Shown: positions 49,240-60,148, counted from the stretch's first letter. The stretch: DNA of 64,000 nt from Paradesertivirga superstes (GCF_037622515.1 NZ_JBBJCN010000007.1:82211-146210), one strand, 5' to 3'. Program-made: numbers and translations. The notes: generated by a model from the letters alone, not told the origin.

Positions 49240-52200
49240 TTGGCAAACAAAAATCAAAGCGAAAGAGTAAATTTTGCGACCAGCAAACACGTGATCGATT
49301 ATCCCGATTTCCTGGATGTGCAATTGCAATCTTTCAGGGAATTTTTTCAATTGGAGACCACTTCAGACAACCGTCATTCAGAAGGTTTGTTTAAGGTGTT
49401 TGCTGAAAATTTCCCAATCTCTGACTCAAGAAACATCTTCGTTTTGGAGTTTCTTGATTACTTTATTGATCCGCCGCGTTACGATATACAAGAATGTATC
49501 GAGCGTGGTTTAACACACAGTGTTCCGTTAAAAGCGAAGTTACGTTTATCATGTAACGATGCCGAGCATGAGGATTTTGAGACGATTGTTCAGGATGTGT
49601 ATTTAGGAACTATTCCTTATATGACTCCTAAAGGAACATTTGTAATTAACGGTGCAGAACGTGTTATTGTATCGCAACTACACAGGTCTCCCGGTGTGTT
49701 CTTCGGTCAAAGCCGCCACACGAATGGTACTAAATTATATTCAGCTCGTGTAATTCCTTTTAAAGGTTCATGGATTGAGTTTGCAACAGACGTTAATAAC
49801 GTAATGTATGCTTACATCGATCGTAAGAAAAAATTTCCGGTTACCACGCTTCTTCGTGCAATAGGATATGACTCTGATAAAGATATCTTAGAATTATTCG
49901 AACTTGCTGATGAAGTAAAAGTAAGTAAATCGGGTCTGAAGAAATTCGTTGGCCGTAAACTTGCTGCAAGGGTTCTTAAGAAATGGGTTGAAGATTTCGT
50001 GGATGAGGATACAGGTGAAGTAGTTTCTATCGACCGTAACGAGATTATCCTTGAGCGTGAAACCATCCTAGAAGATGACCATATCGATATGATCATTGAT
50101 GCTGGTGTAAAAACGGTTATCCTTTCTAAGGATGATGCATCCAGCAACGCTGATTACTCAATTATATACAACACATTACAGAAGGATACTTCTAACTCTG
50201 AAAAAGAAGCGGTTGAGCATATCTATCGCCAGCTACGTAACGCTGAACCACCTGATGAGGAAACTGCCCGTGGTATCATCGATCGTTTATTCTTCTCAGA
50301 CAAGCGTTATGATTTAGGCGATGTAGGTCGTTACAGAATAAATCGTAAGTTAAAGTTAAGTACGCCTGTTGAAACCAAGGTTTTAACTAAACAGGACATC
50401 ATTGCCATTGTAAAATATCTGATCAAGTTAATCAACTCTAAAGCAGAGGTGGATGATATTGATCACTTGTCAAATCGTCGTGTACGTACAGTAGGCGAGC
50501 AGTTATATGCTCAGTTTGGTGTAGGTCTGGCACGTATGGCCCGTACCATTCGTGAGCGTATGAACATCCGTGACAACGAGGTGTTTACTCCAACAGATTT
50601 GATTAATGCCCGTACACTTTCATCTGTGATCAACTCGTTCTTCGGAACTAATCAGTTATCACAGTTCATGGATCAAACGAATCCTCTTGCAGAGATTACG
50701 CACAAACGTCGTCTTTCAGCTTTAGGCCCCGGTGGTTTATCGAGAGAGCGTGCTGGTTTCGAGGTTCGTGACGTTCACTATACCCACTACGGTAGGTTGT
50801 GTACAATCGAAACTCCAGAGGGACCAAACATTGGTTTGATTTCATCACTTTGTGTTCATGCTAAAATTAACAATCTCGGGTTCATTGAAACACCTTATCG
50901 TAAGGTAGATAACGGACGTGTAGTTGTTGAAGAACCGGTAATTTATCTTTCTGCAGAAGATGAAGAAGGAAAAACTATTGGCCAGGCAAATGCTAAGTAT
51001 AGCGATAACGGAGATTTCGAAACTTCACACGTGAAAGCACGTTTTGAAGGTGACTTCCCGATTATTGAACCAGACAGACTGGATTTGATGGACGTTGCTC
51101 CGAATCAGATTACCTCTATAGCGGCTTCATTAATTCCTTTCTTGGAGCATGATGATGCTAACCGTGCCTTGATGGGATCGAACATGCAGCGTCAGGCTGT
51201 GCCATTGTTACGTCCGGAAGCACCGGTTGTAGGTACAGGTCTGGAAGGTCGTGTCGCCCGTGATTCACGTACGTTGATTAATGCTGAAGGAACTGGTATT
51301 GTTGAGTATGTTGATGCGAATGAAATCCGTATCACTTACGAAAGAAATGACGATGATAAATTAGTCTCTTTCGAGGGTGAAACAAAATCTTACCGCTTAA
51401 CTAAGTTTAAGAAAACTAACCAGAGTACTTGTATCAACTTAAAACCGATTGTTAAGAAGGGTCAGAAAGTTCAAAAAGGACAAGTTCTTTGCGAAGGATA
51501 TGCAACTCAGGATGGAGAATTAGCATTAGGAAGAAACCTTAAGGTGGCATTCATGCCTTGGCAGGGTTTTAACTTTGAGGATGCGATTGTTATCTCTGAG
51601 CGTGTGGTATCTCAGGATATCTTTACTTCACTTCACATTGAAGAATTTGAATTAGAGGTTCGTGATACTAAACGTGGTGAAGAAGAATTGACACCGGATA
51701 TTCCTAACGTTTCTGAAGAAGCTACAAAAGACCTTGATGAAAACGGTATCATCCGTGTTGGTGCTGAAGTTAAGGAAGGTGATATTCTTATTGGTAAAAT
51801 CACTCCGAAAGGAGAATCTGATCCTTCACCGGAAGAAAAACTTCTTCGCGCAATTTTCGGAGATAAAGCAGGTGATGTTAAAGATGCGTCTTTAAAAACT
51901 CCTCCATCAATCGGTGGTGTGGTTATCGATACCAAGTTATTCTCACGTGCAAAGAAAACTACTAAGGCAGAAGAAAAAGCATTGTTGGAGAAACTGGATA
52001 ACGGTCATTTCAAAGCGGTTAAACAATTAAGAGATAGCCTGATTGACAAACTTTTCACAATTGTGAATGGTAAAACTTCTCAGGGTGTTTTCAACGTTTA
52101 TAAAGAGTTACTTTTACCTAAAGGTGCTAAGTTTACTCAAAAGATGCTTGCTGAACTGGAATTCGCAAACATCAATCCAACTAAATGGACAACTGATGAA

Positions 52201-53046
52201 GATAAAAACGAGCTGATCAAGCAATTGCTTCACAATTATAACATTAAGCTTAACGAAGAGCTTGGTGCTTACAAACGTGATAAATTCGCAATCAGTGTTG
52301 GAGATGAGCTTCCATCAGGTATCGTACAGATGGCTAAAGTTTATATCGCTAAAAAGCGTAAGCTTAAAGTGGGTGATAAAATGGCCGGTCGTCACGGTAA
52401 TAAAGGTATCGTTGCGCGTATTGTTCGTGACGAGGATATGCCATTCCTTGAAGACGGAACTCCGGTAGATATCGTTCTTAACCCATTAGGGGTACCTTCG
52501 CGTATGAACCTTGGACAGATCTACGAAACTGTTTTAGGTTGGGCAGGTAAAGAGCTTGGTATTAAATTCGCTACTCCTATTTTTGATGGGGCTACTCATG
52601 AAGAAGTGGAAGAATGGGTTGCTAAAGCAGGCGTACCGGCATCAGGAAGAACATATTTATACAATGGCTTAACAGGCGAGCGTTTTGACCAGCCAACTAC
52701 AGTAGGTATTATTTACATGCTGAAATTGGGACACATGGTTGATGATAAAATGCACGCACGTTCAATCGGACCATATTCATTAATTACACAGCAACCTCTG
52801 GGTGGTAAAGCTCAGTTCGGTGGTCAGCGTTTTGGTGAGATGGAGGTTTGGGCACTTGAGGCATTCGGTGCAGCTAACATCCTTCAGGAAATCTTAACGG
52901 TTAAGTCTGATGATGTTGTTGGTCGTGCAAAAACATACGAAGCGATTGTTAAAGGTGAAACCCTTCCAACACCTTCTGTTCCCGAATCATTCAATGTATT
53001 GGTTCATGAGTTAAGAGGTTTAGGTTTGGAAATCACGTTAGATTAA
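49240..53046 (+). CDS. rpoB: RNA polymerase beta subunit
   Basis: Catalytic subunit, 1,268 aa. The start codon is TTG at 49240 (ANKNQSERVNFATSKH follows); no ATG in frame fits. Landmarks: rifampicin region FFGTNQLSQFMDQTNPLAEI then THKRRLSALGPGGLSRERAG, with wild-type-looking residues; catalytic-face motif VKVAFMPWQGFNFEDAI; C-terminal GGKAQFGGQRFGEMEVWALE. Ends GLEITLD. A palindromic element separates it from rpoC. Confidence 0.99.
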   Translation: MANKNQSERVNFATSKHVIDYPDFLDVQLQSFREFFQLETTSDNRHSEGLFKVFAENFPISDSRNIFVLEFLDYFIDPPRYDIQECIERGLTHSVPLKAKLRLSCNDAEHEDFETIVQDVYLGTIPYMTPKGTFVINGAERVIVSQLHRSPGVFFGQSRHTNGTKLYSARVIPFKGSWIEFATDVNNVMYAYIDRKKKFPVTTLLRAIGYDSDKDILELFELADEVKVSKSGLKKFVGRKLAARVLKKWVEDFVDEDTGEVVSIDRNEIILERETILEDDHIDMIIDAGVKTVILSKDDASSNADYSIIYNTLQKDTSNSEKEAVEHIYRQLRNAEPPDEETARGIIDRLFFSDKRYDLGDVGRYRINRKLKLSTPVETKVLTKQDIIAIVKYLIKLINSKAEVDDIDHLSNRRVRTVGEQLYAQFGVGLARMARTIRERMNIRDNEVFTPTDLINARTLSSVINSFFGTNQLSQFMDQTNPLAEITHKRRLSALGPGGLSRERAGFEVRDVHYTHYGRLCTIETPEGPNIGLISSLCVHAKINNLGFIETPYRKVDNGRVVVEEPVIYLSAEDEEGKTIGQANAKYSDNGDFETSHVKARFEGDFPIIEPDRLDLMDVAPNQITSIAASLIPFLEHDDANRALMGSNMQRQAVPLLRPEAPVVGTGLEGRVARDSRTLINAEGTGIVEYVDANEIRITYERNDDDKLVSFEGETKSYRLTKFKKTNQSTCINLKPIVKKGQKVQKGQVLCEGYATQDGELALGRNLKVAFMPWQGFNFEDAIVISERVVSQDIFTSLHIEEFELEVRDTKRGEEELTPDIPNVSEEATKDLDENGIIRVGAEVKEGDILIGKITPKGESDPSPEEKLLRAIFGDKAGDVKDASLKTPPSIGGVVIDTKLFSRAKKTTKAEEKALLEKLDNGHFKAVKQLRDSLIDKLFTIVNGKTSQGVFNVYKELLLPKGAKFTQKMLAELEFANINPTKWTTDEDKNELIKQLLHNYNIKLNEELGAYKRDKFAISVGDELPSGIVQMAKVYIAKKRKLKVGDKMAGRHGNKGIVARIVRDEDMPFLEDGTPVDIVLNPLGVPSRMNLGQIYETVLGWAGKELGIKFATPIFDGATHEEVEEWVAKAGVPASGRTYLYNGLTGERFDQPTTVGIIYMLKLGHMVDDKMHARSIGPYSLITQQPLGGKAQFGGQRFGEMEVWALEAFGAANILQEILTVKSDDVVGRAKTYEAIVKGETLPTPSVPESFNVLVHELRGLGLEITLD

Positions 53047-53103
53047 TTTTTGAATGATTAAGGATTGAATGAGTGAATTCAATCCTTCTCTCATTCAATC
53101 ATT
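53047..53103. repeat. Palindromic REP-like element between rpoB and rpoC
   Basis: A perfect 10-bp arm pair AAGGATTGAA / TTCAATCCTT, flanked by further complementary TGAATGATT and AATCATT words. It fills most of the 69-base rpoB-rpoC gap. It shares TTCTCTCATTCA and ATTCAATCATT with the element near tRNA-Gly. Third of three related palindromes. Confidence 0.75.
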
Positions 53104-53115
53104 TAAAAAAGAGAT

Positions 53116-56100
53116 ATGTCTTACAAGAAGGATAATAAAATCAAAAGTAACTTCACCAGTATTACCATTAGTTTGGCCTCTCCAGAGTCTATCCTGGAGC
53201 GTTCAAGCGGTGAAGTTTTAAAGCCGGAAACCATTAATTACAGGACCTACAAGCCTGAACGTGATGGTTTATTCTGCGAAAGAATTTTCGGTCCCGTTAA
53301 GGATTTCGAATGCCATTGCGGTAAATACAAACGTATCCGTTATAAGGGCATCGTTTGCGATCGTTGCGGTGTTGAAGTAACAGAGAAAAAAGTACGTCGT
53401 GAGCGAATGGGACACATTAACCTTGTGGTTCCTGTTGCACATATATGGTACTTCCGTTCTCTTCCGAATAAGATTGGTTATTTGTTAGGTCTTCCTACTA
53501 AAAAACTGGATCTTATTATTTATTATGAGCGTTATGTAGTTATTCAGGCTGGTATTAAAGAATCTGATGGAATCGCTAAAATGGATTTCTTAACAGAGGA
53601 AGAATATTTAGATATCCTGGATACTTTACCAAAAGAAAATCAATATTTAGACGACAAAGATCCTCAGAAATTTGTTGCTAAAATGGGAGCTGATGCATTA
53701 GAGGAGTTGCTAAAACGCCTTGATCTTGATCAGTTATCATATGATTTACGTCACCAGGCAGCTAACGAAACCTCTCAGCAACGTAAAAATGAGGCGTTAA
53801 AGCGTCTTCAGGTTGTTGAAGCATTCCGTGGTTCACGTGCGAATATTGAGAACCATCCGGAGTGGATGATCGTTAAGATCGTTCCTGTAATTCCGCCAGA
53901 ATTACGTCCTTTAGTTCCTTTAGAGGGTGGTCGTTTCGCTACTTCTGATTTGAACGATTTATATCGCCGGGTAATTATTCGTAACAATCGTCTGAAAAGA
54001 CTTATTGAGATTAAAGCTCCGGAAGTAATCTTACGTAATGAAAAACGTATGCTTCAGGAAGCGGTAGATTCATTATTTGACAACTCACGTAAAGTGAACG
54101 CTGTTAAAACTGAAGGTAACCGTGCTTTGAAATCTCTTTCTGATATTTTAAAAGGTAAACAAGGTCGTTTCCGTCAAAACTTATTGGGTAAACGTGTGGA
54201 TTATTCAGCACGTTCTGTAATCGTTGTTGGACCGAACCTTAAGCTGCATGAGTGCGGCTTACCAAAAGATATGGCTGCGGAGCTATTCAAACCATTCATT
54301 ATTCGTAAGATGATTGAAAGGGGAGTAGTAAAAACAGTTAAATCGGCAAAGAAAATCGTTGACAGAAAAGACCCGATTGTTTGGGATATTCTGGAAAACG
54401 TTCTTAAAGGACATCCTGTATTGCTGAATCGTGCGCCTACGTTGCACAGATTAGGTATCCAGTCGTTCCAGCCCAAATTAATTGAAGGAAAAGCGATCCA
54501 GTTACATCCATTGGTTTGTACTGCATTCAACGCGGATTTTGACGGTGACCAGATGGCGGTACACGTACCACTAGGCCAGGCTGCGATCCTTGAAGCGCAA
54601 GTGTTGATGCTTGCATCTCATAATATTTTGAACCCTGCCAATGGTACTCCAATTACAGTTCCCTCTCAGGATATGGTTTTGGGTCTTTATTATATTACTA
54701 AAGGCCGTAAAACTGACGCAGGACGCGTTGTAAAAGGTGAAGGTTTAACTTTCTATTCTGCAGAAGAAGTTCTTATTGCTTACAATGAGAAAATGATTGA
54801 TCTGCATGCTTTCATTAAGGTTAAGGCTAAGGTGAAAGAGAAAGATGGAACTATTGCAAGCAAAATCATTGATACTACTGTTGGACGTGTTTTATTTAAT
54901 CAGCATGTTCCGGAAGAAGTAGGTTATATCAACGAGCTTTTAACCAAGAAATCACTTCGTGATATCATTGGTGAAGTTGTTAAGAATACTGGTATGGCAC
55001 GTGCTGCCCAGTTCCTTGATGACATTAAGGAATTAGGTTTCCAAATGGCTTTCAGAGGTGGTTTGTCGTTTAACTTACAGGATCTAAATATTCCTGACTC
55101 TAAAGTTAAATTGATCGAGCAAGCTTCTAATGAGGTTGCTGAGGTAATGAGTAACTATAACATGGGATTCATTACTAACAATGAGCGTTATAATCAGATT
55201 ATCGATATCTGGACACGTATTAACAACAAGTTGACCGCCAATGTAATGGAGATTTTATCTTCAGATAATCAGGGATTCAACTCGGTGTTCATGATGCTTG
55301 ATTCTGGTGCGCGTGGTTCTAAGGAGCAGATTCGTCAGCTTTGCGGAATGCGTGGATTGATGGCTAAACCACAAAAATCAGGTTCAGGTGGTGAGATTAT
55401 TGAAAACCCGATTCTTTCAAACTTTAAAGAAGGTTTGTCAGTATTGGAATACTTTATTTCTACTCACGGTGCACGTAAAGGTCTTGCGGATACGGCGTTA
55501 AAAACAGCTGATGCTGGTTACTTAACCCGTCGTTTACATGATGTTGCACAGGATATGATTGTTGGCGAAACAGATTGCGGTACTTTAAGAGGTATTTTTA
55601 CAACCGCCCTTAAAGATAACGAGGATGTTGTTGAACCGTTATTCGACAGGATTTTAGGTAGAACTACATTGCACGATGTTTTCGATCCTATCTCGAACGA
55701 TTTAATCGTTTCAGCCGGTCAGGATATTACCGAAGAAATTGCAACACGAATAGAGAATTCTCCTCTGGAAGGAATTGAAATTCGTTCGGTTCTTGCTTGC
55801 GAAAGTCAGCGCGGAGTTTGTGCATTATGTTACGGACGTAACCTTGCAACAGGTAAACGCGTTCAGGCGGGTGAGGCTGTTGGTGTAATTGCTGCACAGT
55901 CTATCGGTGAGCCGGGAACACAGTTAACACTTCGTACATTCCACGTGGGTGGTACAGCATCGAATATTGCTGCTGAATCCTACATCAACGCGAAATTTGA
56001 AGGTGTCATTGAATTTGAAAATATTAGAACTGTCCCTTACGAAATTGAGGAAGGTCCTGTTGACGTAGTTTTAGGTCGTTCAGGTGAGTTCCGTATTATT

Positions 56101-57405
56101 GAGCCAAACAGTGGCCGCGTAATCGTAACTAATAACATTCCTTACGGTTCTTATCTTTTCGTTAAAGAAGGTGCTAAGGTATCTAAAGGCGATAAGATTT
56201 GTAGTTGGGATCCATATAATGCGGTTATTATTTCTGAGTTTACTGGTAAAATTGAATTTGAAGCTGTTGTTGAAGGTGTAACCTTCCGTGAAGAGTCAGA
56301 TGAGCAAACCGGTCACAAAGAGAAAGTAATTATTGATACCAGGGATAAAACTAAAAACCCTGTGATCAAGATTATGGATAATACAGGCAGCACTGTTAAG
56401 GGATATAACATCCCGGTAGGTGCCCACATTTCTATTGATGAAGGTGCAAAAGTGAAAATGGGTGAAGTTATTGCCAAGATTCCTCGTTCAACAGGAAAAA
56501 CACGCGATATCACCGGTGGTCTTCCTCGTGTAACAGAGTTATTTGAGGCACGTAACCCATCAAACCCAGCTGTTGTAACTGAAATAGACGGAGTTGTAAC
56601 CTTAGGAGGTGTAAAACGTGGTAACCGTGAAATTTCTATCGAGTCCAGAGATGGTCAGATCAAGAAATATCTGGTTCCTCTTTCTAAGCACATCCTTGTA
56701 CAGGATAATGACTTTGTTAAGGCGGGTATGCCATTATCTGATGGTTCTATTTCGCCCGCAGATATCCTTGCAATTAAAGGCCCTGCGGCAGTTCAGGAAT
56801 ACCTGGTTAACGGAATTCAGGAAGTTTACCGTTTACAGGGTGTGAAGATTAATGATAAACATTTCGAGGTTATTGTTCATAGAATGATGCAAAAAGTGTT
56901 GATTGAAGATCCGGGAGATACTCGTTTCCTTGAGAAAGACGCAATCGCACGCTGGGACTTCATGGTAGAGAATGATGATATTTACGACAAAAAAGTTGTT
57001 GTTGAACCAGGTGACTCTACAAATCTTAATGCCGGACAGATTATTACTCTTCGTAAGTTAAGGGATGAAAACTCTATGCTTAAACGTAAAGATATGCGTT
57101 TAGTTGAGGCCAGAGATGCTATTCCTGCTACCTCAAGTCAGGTGTTACAAGGTATTACCCGTGCATCATTAGGTACTAAGTCGTTTATTTCTGCAGCTTC
57201 CTTCCAGGAAACTACAAAAGTATTAAACGAGGCAGCTATCCATGGTAAACGTGACAACTTGTTAGGTCTGAAAGAGAACGTAATTGTTGGTCACCTGATT
57301 CCATCAGGAACCGGATTACGTAGCTACGAGCGTATCATAGTGGGTTCTCAGGAAGAATACGATAAGTTGCTTGCTTCTAAAGAAGAAGTGGCAGAAGAAG
57401 CGTAA
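53116..57405 (+). CDS. rpoC: RNA polymerase beta' subunit
   Basis: Catalytic subunit, 1,429 aa. The N-terminal zinc ribbon is CHCGKYKRIRYKG then CDRC. The Mg-binding motif NADFDGDQMAVH begins at residue 472 (D474, D476, D478). The trigger loop/bridge region and the second zinc site (CESQRGVCALCYG) follow. The tail ends acidic (KEEVAEEA). No SD. Followed by two terminator hairpins. Confidence 0.99.
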   Translation: MSYKKDNKIKSNFTSITISLASPESILERSSGEVLKPETINYRTYKPERDGLFCERIFGPVKDFECHCGKYKRIRYKGIVCDRCGVEVTEKKVRRERMGHINLVVPVAHIWYFRSLPNKIGYLLGLPTKKLDLIIYYERYVVIQAGIKESDGIAKMDFLTEEEYLDILDTLPKENQYLDDKDPQKFVAKMGADALEELLKRLDLDQLSYDLRHQAANETSQQRKNEALKRLQVVEAFRGSRANIENHPEWMIVKIVPVIPPELRPLVPLEGGRFATSDLNDLYRRVIIRNNRLKRLIEIKAPEVILRNEKRMLQEAVDSLFDNSRKVNAVKTEGNRALKSLSDILKGKQGRFRQNLLGKRVDYSARSVIVVGPNLKLHECGLPKDMAAELFKPFIIRKMIERGVVKTVKSAKKIVDRKDPIVWDILENVLKGHPVLLNRAPTLHRLGIQSFQPKLIEGKAIQLHPLVCTAFNADFDGDQMAVHVPLGQAAILEAQVLMLASHNILNPANGTPITVPSQDMVLGLYYITKGRKTDAGRVVKGEGLTFYSAEEVLIAYNEKMIDLHAFIKVKAKVKEKDGTIASKIIDTTVGRVLFNQHVPEEVGYINELLTKKSLRDIIGEVVKNTGMARAAQFLDDIKELGFQMAFRGGLSFNLQDLNIPDSKVKLIEQASNEVAEVMSNYNMGFITNNERYNQIIDIWTRINNKLTANVMEILSSDNQGFNSVFMMLDSGARGSKEQIRQLCGMRGLMAKPQKSGSGGEIIENPILSNFKEGLSVLEYFISTHGARKGLADTALKTADAGYLTRRLHDVAQDMIVGETDCGTLRGIFTTALKDNEDVVEPLFDRILGRTTLHDVFDPISNDLIVSAGQDITEEIATRIENSPLEGIEIRSVLACESQRGVCALCYGRNLATGKRVQAGEAVGVIAAQSIGEPGTQLTLRTFHVGGTASNIAAESYINAKFEGVIEFENIRTVPYEIEEGPVDVVLGRSGEFRIIEPNSGRVIVTNNIPYGSYLFVKEGAKVSKGDKICSWDPYNAVIISEFTGKIEFEAVVEGVTFREESDEQTGHKEKVIIDTRDKTKNPVIKIMDNTGSTVKGYNIPVGAHISIDEGAKVKMGEVIAKIPRSTGKTRDITGGLPRVTELFEARNPSNPAVVTEIDGVVTLGGVKRGNREISIESRDGQIKKYLVPLSKHILVQDNDFVKAGMPLSDGSISPADILAIKGPAAVQEYLVNGIQEVYRLQGVKINDKHFEVIVHRMMQKVLIEDPGDTRFLEKDAIARWDFMVENDDIYDKKVVVEPGDSTNLNAGQIITLRKLRDENSMLKRKDMRLVEARDAIPATSSQVLQGITRASLGTKSFISAASFQETTKVLNEAAIHGKRDNLLGLKENVIVGHLIPSGTGLRSYERIIVGSQEEYDKLLASKEEVAEEA

Positions 57406-57423
57406 GCTTTTAAGTAGACTTTT

Positions 57424-57454
57424 AAAATCCTCGCTGAAAAGCGGGGATTTTTTG
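57424..57454 (+). terminator. Rho-independent terminator after rpoC
   Basis: A 12-base stem AAAATCCTCGCT (57424-57435) with AGCGGGGATTTT (57440-57451, one G:U), 4-base loop, then TTT G. End of the tRNA-tuf-rpoBC block. Confidence 0.85.
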
Positions 57455-57516
57455 TTTAAGAAACATCTGGGTTTTACCTGCTTTAAATTAAATGACTATC
57501 AGAATTTTTATGAAAG

Positions 57517-57552
57517 AAAAAAGCCGGAGTGTGAAGTTCTCCGGCTTTTTTG
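57517..57552. terminator. Bidirectional terminator between rpoC and fabI
   Basis: Stem AAAAAGCCGGAG with CTCCGGCTTTTTT around a 9-base loop, with A and T runs on either side, so it can end transcription from both directions. Confidence 0.82.
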
Positions 57553-57569
57553 TTCAATATTATCAGAGT

Positions 57570-58382
57570 TTACTTTTCCATTTGCTCTATAACAGCTTGT
57601 GTTACTCCTGTAAATGAGAACCCGCCATCGTGAAATAAATTCTGCATTGTAACCATTTTTGTTAAATCAGAAAATAAAGTAACTGTGTAATCTGCACATT
57701 GATCGGCCGAGGCATTGCCTAGTGGCGACATCTTTTCAGCATAATTAACGAATCCATCAAATCCTTTTACTCCCGATCCGGCAGTTGTGCGTGTTGGTGA
57801 TTGTGAAATGGTATTAATCCTTACATTTTTCTTTACTCCATACTGATAGCCAAAGTTACGGGCTATGCTTTCAAGCATTGCTTTTCCATCGGCCATATCA
57901 TTATAATCAGGGAATACGCGCTGAGCCGCGATGTAAGATAAAGCGACAACGGAGCCCCATTCGTTAATTGCATCATGCTTCATCGCTAACTTTAAAACCC
58001 GGTGCAAGCTAATTGCAGATATATCCAGACCTTTATGAGTGAAGTCATAATTGTTTTCAGTGTAATGTATACCCTTTCTGACATTTATACTCATTCCGAT
58101 TGAGTGCAGGATAAAATCGACACCTCCTCCAAAATGTTCTTTAGTTTTTTCAAAAAGATTATTTACATCGTCTTCACTGGTAACATCTGCCGGAATTACC
58201 GGAGCGTTACATAATTCTGCAAGCTTATTGATTTCGCCCATGCGCATTGCAATAGGAGCATTTGTTAATACAATCTCCGCACCTTCCTCAACACAACGTA
58301 ATGCTGTTTTCCAGGCAATGGATTTTTCATCAAGTGCACCGAATATAATTCCTTTTTTACCTTTCAGTAAGTTATAAGCCAT
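57570..58382 (-). CDS. fabI: Enoyl-ACP reductase (NADH), FabI
   Basis: Reduces enoyl-ACP in each round of fatty-acid elongation. The 270-aa protein begins MAYNLLKGKKGIIFGALDEK, the FabI form of the NAD motif. The catalytic pair is Tyr-x6-Lys in DYNDMADGKAM, with the upstream ALSYIAAQRV. The end SFTGVTQAVIEQMEK is typical. It lies 76 bases after recN on the same strand and may be read from that operon or from its own weak promoter (TATTTTAG on the minus strand). Confidence 0.97.
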   Translation of the reverse strand: MAYNLLKGKKGIIFGALDEKSIAWKTALRCVEEGAEIVLTNAPIAMRMGEINKLAELCNAPVIPADVTSEDDVNNLFEKTKEHFGGGVDFILHSIGMSINVRKGIHYTENNYDFTHKGLDISAISLHRVLKLAMKHDAINEWGSVVALSYIAAQRVFPDYNDMADGKAMLESIARNFGYQYGVKKNVRINTISQSPTRTTAGSGVKGFDGFVNYAEKMSPLGNASADQCADYTVTLFSDLTKMVTMQNLFHDGGFSFTGVTQAVIEQMEK

Positions 58383-58458
58383 ATTTTGTAAATTTCTTGG
58401 CTAAAATAAGGAATTAATTGATTTGAGCTGACAGAATACTGATAAAGTATTAAACTTA

Positions 58459-60123
58459 TTAATTTGAGCTTAACAGTTCTCTGGCATGCTGCAATGCCGC
58501 TTCTCCCGGATTTTCTCCGCTAAGCATTTTGCCGATTTCTGTGATTCTCTCACCTGGATTTAGTAAGCGAATATTGGTGTGGGTTTTATCTTCCTGATCG
58601 TCTTTATAAACCCAGTAATGTGCCTGGCCTTTGCTTGCTATTTGTGGTAAGTGGGTGATAGCAATAACCTGCATCGAGTCAGAAAGACGTTCCATTATTG
58701 AACCTACTTTTAAGGCCACTTCGCCGGAGATTCCCGTATCTATCTCATCAAAAATAATAGTCGGTAGGGCAATGTGTCTGGATATTAGCGATTTAATGGA
58801 AAGCATCAGACGCGACAGTTCACCCCCTGATGCGACTTTATTCATTGGAGCAGGTTCCTGACCTTTATTCGCGGAAAAAAGAAAAACTATCTTGTTCCGG
58901 CCAAATGCGTTGAAAATTCCTTCGTCCAAAAGAGTGTTCTGGATTTTCAGAACAGACTGTGGCATACCTGCTTCAGAAAGTGTTTCTATAATTTTCTCTT
59001 GTATTCCGGGTATGATTTCATTTCGGCTGGCTGAGAGTGTTTCCGAAACCACATTCAGCTCATTGTAAAGACCCTTCAGATCTTCTTCAAGTTTTCCTAT
59101 TTCCTCCTCTGTAAATGAAATAGAATCAATTTTATCTCTTATTTCATTCTGTATGTTTATTAACTCGGGTACAGAATTTACATGATGTTTTTTTTGCAGC
59201 TTGTAAATAGTACTTAATCTGGTATTTATCTCAACTGATCGTGCTTCATTAATTACAGTTCGTTGTTCCAGAGATTCTATTTCTGCGGCAATGTCTTTCA
59301 ATTCAATTAAGCCGCTTGATAATCTTTCTGCAAGTATTTCACCGGCTGCCAGATACTTTGAAACCTGCTGCACTTGTGATAATGCTTCCTTTAATTGCAC
59401 GAGGATAGATTGCTCGCTTTCGCTTAATACATACGATGCGGATAAAAGGCTGCGCTTTATTTCCTCGGCATGCGATAAAGATTCTAGCTCTTGTTCCAAA
59501 ATAGCCTGTTCTCCTTCAATAAGGTTAGCCTCATCAAATTCCTCAAGCTGAAATTGCAGATAGTCCAGTTCTGCCTTGGCCTTTTGACTGGTAGATTTTA
59601 ATCTGTTTAGTTTTTCCTGGTATTCTTTATATGTATAAAATTTTTTTTGATACTCATGCAGGAGACCCTCATTCGCTGCTAAAGTATCAATAACTAATCG
59701 TTGGAAGTTCTCGTCATTAATTTCAAAAGTAGCGTGTTGCGAATGAATATCAATCAATAATTCTCCAAGTTGTTTTATTGTAGGAAGATTTACCGGAGTA
59801 TCATTGATAAAGGATCGCGATTTTCCTTCGGAGGATATCTCTCTCCGTAAAACTGTATCGGTTTCATAATCCAATTCATTTTCCTCAAAAAACCGCTTTA
59901 TATCATAGCCTTCAATTTTGAAATATCCTTCTATGATACATTTCTTTTGCTGATTAAAGAAGTAACGGCTTTCTGCCCGGTTTCCCAGAATAAGAGATAG
60001 GGCGCCCATTATTATCGATTTACCGGCGCCGGTTTCACCGGTAAGAATATTCAGTCCCTTTACGAAAGAAATATCAAGGTCTTCAATTAAAGCATAATTA
60101 CGAATGATAAGACGCTGGAGCAT
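58459..60123 (-). CDS. recN: DNA repair protein RecN
   Basis: SMC-like ATPase (554 aa) acting early at double-strand breaks. Walker A is GETGAGKSIIMGAL near residue 30, after the N-terminal LQRLIIRNYALIEDL. A long coiled coil spans residues ~160-350. The C-terminal ABC signature is SGGELSRLMLSIKS and Walker B is TIIFDEIDTGISG. The D-loop region ITHLPQIASKGQ follows. Third from the end of the bamD operon; 25 bases after the DUF4835 gene. Confidence 0.97.
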   Translation of the reverse strand: MLQRLIIRNYALIEDLDISFVKGLNILTGETGAGKSIIMGALSLILGNRAESRYFFNQQKKCIIEGYFKIEGYDIKRFFEENELDYETDTVLRREISSEGKSRSFINDTPVNLPTIKQLGELLIDIHSQHATFEINDENFQRLVIDTLAANEGLLHEYQKKFYTYKEYQEKLNRLKSTSQKAKAELDYLQFQLEEFDEANLIEGEQAILEQELESLSHAEEIKRSLLSASYVLSESEQSILVQLKEALSQVQQVSKYLAAGEILAERLSSGLIELKDIAAEIESLEQRTVINEARSVEINTRLSTIYKLQKKHHVNSVPELINIQNEIRDKIDSISFTEEEIGKLEEDLKGLYNELNVVSETLSASRNEIIPGIQEKIIETLSEAGMPQSVLKIQNTLLDEGIFNAFGRNKIVFLFSANKGQEPAPMNKVASGGELSRLMLSIKSLISRHIALPTIIFDEIDTGISGEVALKVGSIMERLSDSMQVIAITHLPQIASKGQAHYWVYKDDQEDKTHTNIRLLNPGERITEIGKMLSGENPGEAALQHARELLSSN

Positions 60124-60148
60124 AGTTTAAAAGAAAATAGCAATATAG

